Source: Flavobacteriaceae bacterium UBA6268 (lineage in GTDB: Bacteria > Bacteroidota > Bacteroidia > Flavobacteriales > Flavobacteriaceae). From it: 5,362 nt of DNA. The translations under genes and the position numbers were made by a program. The first letter of the stretch is position 1. Each line of letters begins with the position of its first letter. The stretch spans positions 1-5,362 of the forward strand of contig DJVA01000088.1 in NCBI GenBank assembly GCA_002440705.1, read 5' to 3'. Below the pieces are notes generated by a model. That model saw nothing but the letters and a program-made list of their open reading frames with translations, was not told where the DNA came from and did not search any database. Shown here piece after piece: positions 1 through 5,362 of this stretch.

Positions 1-3000
1 CTTCATTTCCAACATAAGAACCTGCAGTAGTATAAACACTCAAGGTAAATGCACCTCCATCAGGAGTGTTGATGTCCAAATCGGTAATACCTAAATCTTC
101 TGGACCTACAATAAGGTCGAAGTAGATGGCACCACCTGGAGATCCACCATTATCTGAACCAAAGATGGTTGCAAGGGATCCTGGAACAGGAGCACCACCA
201 CCACCTACGGTTACGGTGTAATCACATGCTTCGTCAACGCTCATCAATAGGGCGCTGGCATCAAGGGTAGCCATTCCGTTGGCATCCAAGATAACTTGAA
301 GCGGAGTTGAAGCTACTTCATAAGAATACGTCAAGCCCCAACTGTTAATGGTACCTGTGTCGCCAGCGGCATAGTCGGAAACGGTAAGGGTCCAAGTTCC
401 CAAAGTACTTTCACCATCGAAAGCAGACAATGGGTTGTTGGGGATAAAGGTACCATTGATCGTTGGTGTACCGGCACCACACTCATCTTCAACAGGAGTG
501 GCTGCTTCGTCATCCAAGGTAGCATCGATGTTGTCTCCGCTACAACCAAAAGTGGTTGCGGGTACTCCAGGACGGTCAAAGATGACGACTGAAGTTCCAG
601 CTGGAGAGGTCAGTACCATATCAAGGTCACCTACCCAAGTGTGGGAAACGTTCAAGTCTACATCCAAGTCGGTGATGGTCACGTCGTCGGTAATGTCAAT
701 GGTCACGGAAACCCCTGGCTGTGTATTGTCTGGAATGGCAACACCTGGGGAATCGCTCACAGAGTCTGTAATGGTAGCGGGCTCGCCGTTACATACAATT
801 ACAGGTGCGATGTTGTCTTCAACAGTTACAACAGCTTCGCAAGTAGATTGGTTGCCATCGTCATCGGTAACCACCAAAGTAACGTTATTGGTACCTACAT
901 TGCTACAATCCAACAATAGATCAGGAACTGTAGTGATGTTAGCTTCTTTGTACACCAATGCCTTGATGTTGTTCAAGAATCCATCGGGTGAAAGGATAGC
1001 ATTGGCAGTACCAGTGTTTACGTCGATGGTGTAAATGGTACTACAACCAAAGGTCGTAGAGGCCACTACTTTATCGTTACCTACATATTCCATAGCTTGT
1101 GCGGTTCCACCACAACCACCATCAACAGTAGCAAAACTGAATAGGAAGTTGGTAGCACCTGCAGTAGTTACTTCGTAAATATCAATAACACCAAAACTAT
1201 TAGAGTAAATGATGCGGTTGTTATCAGAGTCGAAGGTCATACCGTTACCACCACTGTTAGGTACGGTGGCAAAAGCAGCAGGAGCAAGAGTTCCTGGGTC
1301 GATGGTATTGATGGTACCGTTTCCAAAAGAAACGTACAAGGTACCGTCGTTACCAAAGGCCATACTATTAGGATTGGTAGCTCCTGTTGAAGATACGACA
1401 TCTCCAATTTCAGATATGATGGAAGCTGTATCCAAATCGTAAGTAAACAACGCTCTGTTAAAAGTTGTTGGTGAATCGCCTAATAGGTAAACAATGCCAC
1501 TGGTTGGATCGATGTCCATGGCATAGTTGGTATTCAAGGTAGTACTACCATAAGGGTTATCAACCAAGGTGATGGCATCGGTAACAGGATCGTAATCGTA
1601 ACGGGCTACGTTGCCAGTGCCGGTCCATGGATATACGGCGAAAAGACCTTCAAGACCTGTTCCTACACCAATTTCAAGGCTGGCAATGTTACAGTTGTCC
1701 GTGCTACCGCCGTCAATTTCGCCTGGGGTCAATACGTATTCCCCGTTGGCATCCAATTGTACCGTAATATCTTGGCAAACGGCATTTGGAGCTTCTGTGT
1801 CATTTACGGTAATGGTAAACTGACAAGTAGCAGAGTTACCGGCCATATCAGTTGCGGTGAACTCAATAAGGGTATCGCCCACAGGGAAAGTACTTCCAGA
1901 GGCGGGGCCCATGGTTTGGGTCACGGTATCTAGGTCTCCATCAGGGTCGATGGCCACTGCGTCAGCAAAATTTACTACCGCACCACAAACTCCCGCATCG
2001 TTGTCCACGGTAATATCCATGGGGCAGGAGATGATTGGTGGATCGCCCAAAATAGGAGCAAAATTGATACAGAAATTGGTTAAAGTACCGTCATCAAAGG
2101 CAGGAACATCGTCCGTAACCAAAAGCGTCCAGGTACCGTTAATGTCTTCACCGTTATAAGCACTGGCAAAAGTCCCTCCTTGTGCTTGGAACGTTCCTGT
2201 AAATGGAGGAGAGCCTGTAGTGATTAAAGGAGCGCCATCTTGGAAGACAGTTCCAGTATAGTTATCGCCCGATCCTCCATTGTCCAAGGACAAATCCAAG
2301 ATAGTTCCAGCGGGAGATTGTAGGCGGATATCTACATCCTCATCCCAAGTATGGGTAATATCTAATTCTACGCTATCTAATGTATAATTGGTTCCCAAAA
2401 TACCGGAATCCCCAATTGGGATGTCAGCGGTAATACTGGCTGGTGGGCCAAATTCCCCACCGAAATCCTGTGGTACATCCAAAGTACAATCGGAAATTGG
2501 ACCACCAGGCATATCACACATGATGACCCCACCGTTGGCAGCAAAGGAAAACTGAACGCTACAGTTTGCAACCGCTGCAGTATTGGTAAAGACTACTTCA
2601 AACCAACCCGGCTCTACGGTCATAGAGAAGGGCTGTGTAGTGGAAGCTCCCACATCGCCCAAGAAGTTAACCCCTTGGTTAGTAGGGTCGTAAGGAGTGG
2701 TGCTCCCACCTCCGGGCTCTTGGAAGACCAAGGCATGACCATTGGTTGCACAAGGACCCGCTCCACTGTTGGGGTCAAAGTTTACAGTGATACAGGTTGA
2801 TCCTGTATCATCGTTCCAAAAACGAACCGCAGTCCAGTTGTAGGTCGTACCGGCGTTGAAAATTCCAGGATAGACCTTGGAAGGACAGTTGCTGGGAACA
2901 CCGTCCCTAAAAATCCTTCCCATTTGAGTGCCGGAGCGCACAAAAAAACCAGCGGGTTCCGCGTTCAGGCCAATTTGTAATTCGATCGGTGACGTCAAAT

Positions 3001-3094
3001 CGTTACAATCACCTTGACCGAACGTTTGAAATGTAAACGAAAGAAAAAGGAAAAAACCCAGGAAAAGGGTTTTTCCAAAATAGTTGTTTTTCAT
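1..3094 (-). CDS. Large secreted multidomain protein (HYR and P-domain repeats), 3' end outside window
   Basis: The frame is open from the ATG at 3092-3094 to the window edge: 1031 codons, no stop. An in-frame TAA three codons upstream (3101-3103) and the signal peptide right after the ATG fix the start. Residues 1-26 are a signal peptide (Lys-rich start, Phe/Leu core at 10-22, probable cleavage after T24-F25-G26). In order: an unassigned Cys-containing beta-rich domain (about 28-193); a P-domain-like jelly roll (204-347, HTW at 248-250, SPAGT at 260-264); an HYR domain (about 348-432); half of an HYR-like repeat (433-478); a propeller-like block (479-722); the other repeat half (723-768); a second P-domain (769-927, HTW at 818-820, SPAGT at 830-834); another repeat half (928-964); the start of a further domain (968 on). 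It is Gly/Thr/Asp-rich and Lys-poor, as in exported Bacteroidota proteins. No catalytic motif is visible. An adhesive or surface role, with a type IX secretion signal at the unseen C-terminus, is inferred. The domain calls come from motif reading, not a search. Confidence 0.93.
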   Translation of the reverse strand, partial: MKNNYFGKTLFLGFFLFLSFTFQTFGQGDCNDLTSPIELQIGLNAEPAGFFVRSGTQMGRIFRDGVPSNCPSKVYPGIFNAGTTYNWTAVRFWNDDTGSTCITVNFDPNSGAGPCATNGHALVFQEPGGGSTTPYDPTNQGVNFLGDVGASTTQPFSMTVEPGWFEVVFTNTAAVANCSVQFSFAANGGVIMCDMPGGPISDCTLDVPQDFGGEFGPPASITADIPIGDSGILGTNYTLDSVELDITHTWDEDVDIRLQSPAGTILDLSLDNGGSGDNYTGTVFQDGAPLITTGSPPFTGTFQAQGGTFASAYNGEDINGTWTLLVTDDVPAFDDGTLTNFCINFAPILGDPPIISCPMDITVDNDAGVCGAVVNFADAVAIDPDGDLDTVTQTMGPASGSTFPVGDTLIEFTATDMAGNSATCQFTITVNDTEAPNAVCQDITVQLDANGEYVLTPGEIDGGSTDNCNIASLEIGVGTGLEGLFAVYPWTGTGNVARYDYDPVTDAITLVDNPYGSTTLNTNYAMDIDPTSGIVYLLGDSPTTFNRALFTYDLDTASIISEIGDVVSSTGATNPNSMAFGNDGTLYVSFGNGTINTIDPGTLAPAAFATVPNSGGNGMTFDSDNNRIIYSNSFGVIDIYEVTTAGATNFLFSFATVDGGCGGTAQAMEYVGNDKVVASTTFGCSTIYTIDVNTGTANAILSPDGFLNNIKALVYKEANITTVPDLLLDCSNVGTNNVTLVVTDDDGNQSTCEAVVTVEDNIAPVIVCNGEPATITDSVSDSPGVAIPDNTQPGVSVTIDITDDVTITDLDVDLNVSHTWVGDLDMVLTSPAGTSVVIFDRPGVPATTFGCSGDNIDATLDDEAATPVEDECGAGTPTINGTFIPNNPLSAFDGESTLGTWTLTVSDYAAGDTGTINSWGLTYSYEVASTPLQVILDANGMATLDASALLMSVDEACDYTVTVGGGGAPVPGSLATIFGSDNGGSPGGAIYFDLIVGPEDLGITDLDINTPDGGAFTLSVYTTAGSYVGNE

Positions 3095-3121
3095 AATGAA
3101 TTAATTTAGTTCTAGTCACCC

Positions 3122-3129
3122 CAAAAGTA
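3122..3129 (-). promoter_or_regulatory. Probable -7 promoter box of the secreted-protein gene
   Basis: Read on the minus strand this is TACTTTTG, an exact match to the Bacteroidota -7 consensus TAnnTTTG. It lies 27 bases before the ATG, which would put the transcript start near 3115 and give a leader of about 20 bases. It is downstream of the htpG terminator, so the gene probably has its own promoter. I found no TTG at the usual -33 distance, so the call rests on the -7 box and position only. Confidence 0.5.
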
Positions 3130-3181
3130 ATGGAAATAATTTCATTGAAAAATAAAATTGGCCTTTATTTTAGGGGTATAA

Positions 3182-3209
3182 CAAAAAAAACGCCCAAGCG
3201 GGCGTTTTG
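3182..3209 (-). terminator. Rho-independent terminator of htpG
   Basis: On the minus strand, CGCCC and GGGCG (3200-3204 and 3191-3195) form a GC-rich stem around a 4-base loop. It is extended by four A-T pairs to 9 bp and followed by a run of eight T. It begins about 20 bases after the htpG stop codon (3228-3230), the expected place. On the plus strand only four T follow the stem, so it is mainly a minus-strand terminator. It separates htpG from the secreted-protein gene. Confidence 0.9.
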
Positions 3210-3227
3210 AAATTTGTAATGAAAGAC

Positions 3228-5114
3228 CTACTTAATCATTTCATAGCTCCTTTTTATGAATTCGGTAAGCGCTTCTCCCTTGAGTAAGTTTTTGCTCAAC
3301 TTAGCCAAATCCAGCGCTTGGTGGATCAAGCGTTCCTTTTTCTTTTGGGTTTTGGTATTAAGGATTTCGCTTACCAATTCGTGGTTGGTATTGACCACTA
3401 AATTGTACATCTCCGGCATCTGCCCCATTCCGAACATTCCTCCACCGGTTTGTTGCATTTCTTTCATACGCCGCATAAATTCGGGTTCGGTAATGATAAA
3501 GGGTTGCGCATTGCTGTCCATGGCCTCCATTTGAATTGAGAATTGTTCCTTTGGGACCACGTTTTCAAGAGCATCCTTAAGGGTATCCTTTTCTTCATCA
3601 GATAATTTAGATAGGGAGGTGTCTTCTTTTTTGATGAGATTTTCTATGGCATCACTATCGACTCGTACAAAGGAAATTTTTTCCTTTTCATGTTCCAATT
3701 TTTGAAGTAAATGGGGCACAATGGGCGAGTCCAGAAGGAGTACTTCATACCCTTTGCCCTTTGCAGCTTCGATGTAACTGTGTTGTGCCTCTTCATTGGA
3801 TGCATAAAGAATTACCAATTTTTCGTCCTTATCGGTTTGATGGTCTTTGATTTTCTCAACGAGTTCTTCGTAAGTATAATAGGTATGGTCTACAGTTGGA
3901 TAGAGGGCAAAAGCCTGGGCTTTTTCGAAAAATTTCTCTTCGGTAAGCATGCCGTACTCAATCACAATTTTGACGTCGTTCCACTTTTGTTCAAACGCTT
4001 CCCGGTTGTCATTGAAAAGGCTTTTAAGTTTGTCGGCCACCTTTCGGGTAATATAATTGGCAATTTTCTTAACGGCACCGTCTGCCTGCAAATAACTCCT
4101 CGAAACATTCAATGGAATGTCGGGACTATCGATGACCCCACGCAGCATGGTAAGGAATTCCGGCACAATGCCTTCCACGTTGTCGGTAACAAACACCTGG
4201 TTTTGGTACAATTGGATACGGTCTTTTTGCATTTGCAGATCTTGGGTCATCTTAGGGAAATAAAGAATTCCTGTAAGGTGGAAAGGATAGTCTACATTTA
4301 AGTGTATGTTAAAAAGAGGCTCCTCAAACTGCATGGGGTATAATTCCCTGTAGAACTTTTGGTAGTCCTCATCTTTGAGGTCTGCGGGCTGTTTGGTCCA
4401 AGCCGGATTGGGATTGTTGATGATGTTGTCCACTTCCTTGGTGGGTGCAGGATCTTCTTCTTTAGCACCTTCGGGTTTTGGAAGGTATTCGGTTTTGGTT
4501 CCAAACTTGATTGGTATGGGCATGAATTTGTTGTACTTTACCAACAGCTCCCGGATCCGATTTTCATCCAAAAACTCCTTGTCACTATCATTAATATGCA
4601 GGATGATTTCGGTACCTCGTTCTTTCTTATCGTGTTCGGTAAGGGTGTAATTGGGAGAACCGTCGCAAACCCAGTGTGCTGCGGGTGCGTCCAAATAACT
4701 TTTGGTGATGATTTCTACCTTGCTGGCAACCATAAAGGCTGAATAAAATCCAAGCCCAAAATGCCCTATGATACCAGCGTCCTTACCTTGTTTGTCTTTG
4801 TACTTTTCCAAAAATTCTTCGGCACCTGAAAATGCAATTTCATTAATGTATTTTTGAACCTCTTCGGCCGTCATCCCGATGCCTTGATCGATGATGTGCA
4901 ATTGTTTTTTCTTTTTGTTGACCTTAACCTCAATAATGGGATGGCCGTACTCCACTTTGGCCTCGCCAATACTGGTAAGGTGTTTCAGTTTGAGTGTAGC
5001 ATCGGTAGCATTGCTAATTAACTCACGCAAGAAGATTTCATGATCGCTGTACAAAAACTTCTTGATTAGTGGAAAAATATTCTCTACGGATACATTAATG
5101 GTTCCTTGGCTCAT
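3228..5114 (-). CDS. htpG: Molecular chaperone HtpG (bacterial Hsp90)
   Basis: HtpG is the cytosolic ATP-dependent Hsp90 homodimer that remodels client proteins, often with the DnaK system. The 628-residue length is normal for bacterial HtpG. The N-terminal GHKL ATPase domain shows the helix with E31 and N35 (catalytic Glu and Mg-binding Asn by family position), the nucleotide-binding D76-x-G-I-G-M81, the lid/glycine motif GHFGLGFYSAF (117-127), and GTEI (167-170). A charged, proline-containing linker (about 205-245) leads to the middle domain, where R339 in NVSR matches the family's ATP-contacting arginine. The C-terminal dimerisation domain is complete and ends without the eukaryotic MEEVD tail, as expected. 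The start is chosen because SxGTINVSVENIFPL follows at once, the usual family N-terminus. It has its own likely promoter and terminator, so it is probably monocistronic. All key residues are present. The C-domain carries a Gly/Met-rich stretch (553-566). Confidence 0.98.
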   Translation of the reverse strand: MSQGTINVSVENIFPLIKKFLYSDHEIFLRELISNATDATLKLKHLTSIGEAKVEYGHPIIEVKVNKKKKQLHIIDQGIGMTAEEVQKYINEIAFSGAEEFLEKYKDKQGKDAGIIGHFGLGFYSAFMVASKVEIITKSYLDAPAAHWVCDGSPNYTLTEHDKKERGTEIILHINDSDKEFLDENRIRELLVKYNKFMPIPIKFGTKTEYLPKPEGAKEEDPAPTKEVDNIINNPNPAWTKQPADLKDEDYQKFYRELYPMQFEEPLFNIHLNVDYPFHLTGILYFPKMTQDLQMQKDRIQLYQNQVFVTDNVEGIVPEFLTMLRGVIDSPDIPLNVSRSYLQADGAVKKIANYITRKVADKLKSLFNDNREAFEQKWNDVKIVIEYGMLTEEKFFEKAQAFALYPTVDHTYYTYEELVEKIKDHQTDKDEKLVILYASNEEAQHSYIEAAKGKGYEVLLLDSPIVPHLLQKLEHEKEKISFVRVDSDAIENLIKKEDTSLSKLSDEEKDTLKDALENVVPKEQFSIQMEAMDSNAQPFIITEPEFMRRMKEMQQTGGGMFGMGQMPEMYNLVVNTNHELVSEILNTKTQKKKERLIHQALDLAKLSKNLLKGEALTEFIKRSYEMIK

Positions 5115-5145
5115 GACATTAAAATTTTGTTTGTTTCGCCTTGTT

Positions 5146-5177
5146 CAAATAAAATACCAATTTAAAGAACGTGACAA
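5146..5177 (-). promoter_or_regulatory. Probable htpG promoter (-33 TTG, -7 TTTATTTG)
   Basis: On the minus strand a TTG (5175-5177) is followed after 21 bases by TTTATTTG (5146-5153). This matches the Flavobacterium-type promoter TTG-N(17-23)-TAnnTTTG with one mismatch, at the second base of the -7 box. It would start transcription near 5139, giving a leader of about 25 bases before the htpG ATG. No CIRCE element and no sigma-32-type -35/-10 pair was found, so a heat-shock control mechanism cannot be read from the sequence. Confidence 0.45.
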
Positions 5178-5184
5178 GCTGTCA
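5172..5184. promoter_or_regulatory. Short palindrome over the htpG -33 element, possible operator
   Basis: TGACA and TGTCA form a perfect inverted repeat with a 3-base centre. It covers the TTG proposed as the htpG -33 element, where a bound repressor or activator would act. The arms are only 5 bases, so chance is a real alternative. It does not match CIRCE or another operator I can name. Confidence 0.25.
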
Positions 5185-5203
5185 TAATTTGAATAGAAGC
5201 ATG

Positions 5204-5346
5204 TAATTTTGTTTAAATTATTTTGAAATATATTAAACATTTTATATATTGCAGTATTAGAATTGCTGTGAAAGTACATCAACTCTAAGACTTATTGGTT
5301 AGGTTGTTTGAACCGAGGCATGAAAACACATGCCTCGGTTTTTTTT
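5204..5346 (+). ncRNA. Possible small RNA or leader transcript upstream of the orphan terminator
   Basis: A plus-strand TAATTTTG (5204-5211) exactly matches the TAnnTTTG -7 consensus, and a strong intrinsic terminator lies about 100 bases further on. Together they would define a transcript of about 130 bases (about 5218-5346). No open frame of useful length lies in it; the only ATGs are inside the terminator hairpin. A weak 5-bp hairpin (CAGTA with TGCTG, near 5252-5268) is the only other structure I see. No -33 TTG is present at normal spacing, and no known RNA family is recognised. It could instead be a leader of a plus-strand gene beyond the window. Confidence 0.25.
5311..5346 (+). terminator. 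Strong rho-independent terminator on the plus strand with no visible gene
   Basis: AACCGAGGCATG (5311-5322) and its exact complement (5329-5340) form a perfect 12-bp stem with a 6-base AAAACA loop. The T run ending at 5346 follows directly (eight T after the last G). Read on the minus strand the hairpin is followed by CAAACAACC, with no T tract, so it acts on plus-strand transcription. No plus-strand gene precedes it in the window, since the neighbouring htpG points the other way. Confidence 0.85.
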
Positions 5347-5362
5347 GCCATTTTCTGAAAAT

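Noticed and set aside
331..579. Minus-strand frames at 331-579, 2377-2571 and 4298-4504
   Set aside because: They are out-of-frame readings inside the secreted-protein gene and htpG, which occupy the same strand in other frames.
435..1034. Long plus-strand open frame of 199 codons, and shorter ones at 641-919, 1209-1442, 1611-1823 and 1857-2159
   Set aside because: They lie antisense to the secreted-protein gene, whose frame is unbroken, has a signal peptide and clear domains. Their Ser/Thr/Val-rich text mirrors its Gly-Thr-Asp codons and shows no family motif.
3005..3094. Lipoprotein signal in the secreted protein, with C30 near the cleavage region
   Set aside because: The residues before C30 are Q-G-D, not a lipobox. 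A signal peptidase I site after G26 fits better.
1..3094. Many GGTACC and GGTAC words across the secreted-protein gene, as a possible DNA repeat
   Set aside because: They fall at irregular spacing and are explained by frequent Gly-Thr and Val-Pro codon pairs in this protein.
3711..4301. Plus-strand open frames antisense to htpG (also 3256-3534, 4359-4742, 4375-4650)
   Set aside because: The htpG frame on the minus strand is complete with all family motifs. The antisense translations have no recognisable domain.
5115..5310. CIRCE element, sigma-32 promoter, tRNA gene or CRISPR repeat upstream of htpG
   Set aside because: None of their defining sequences is present; only AT-rich sequence, the short palindrome and promoter-like boxes were found.

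Overview
The window looks like chromosomal DNA from a member of the Bacteroidota, most likely a marine Flavobacteriia-type organism. The evidence is an HtpG of the form common in that group, a large secreted protein built from HYR, P-domain and 'LDANG ... DCSNVG' repeats typical of flavobacterial surface proteins, upstream motifs fitting the TAnnTTTG -7 consensus of that phylum, and AT-rich leaders without a clear Shine-Dalgarno.

Layout: positions 1-3094 (minus strand) hold the first 1031 codons of a very large exported multidomain protein. The frame is open to the window edge, so its C-terminus is missing. Positions 3095-3181 are its short promoter/leader region. A strong intrinsic terminator at 3182-3209 closes the next gene, htpG (3228-5114, minus strand), which is complete at 628 codons. 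Positions 5115-5362 contain no convincing protein gene. They hold the likely htpG promoter, with a small palindrome over its -33 element, and on the plus strand a perfect 12-bp hairpin with a T8 tract that terminates a transcript with no visible gene.

The two genes look like separate transcription units: a terminator and a separate promoter lie between them, and their roles differ (cytosolic Hsp90 chaperone versus exported protein). Nothing suggests that they work together.

The most interesting points are two. In the exported protein, HYR-like repeats appear to be split by whole inserted domains: a propeller-like block, then a P-domain, then the start of a third block cut by the window edge. 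Downstream of the htpG promoter region there is an orphan plus-strand terminator, which could end a small RNA or be a leader attenuator. I do not see a clearly new system; htpG itself is ordinary.
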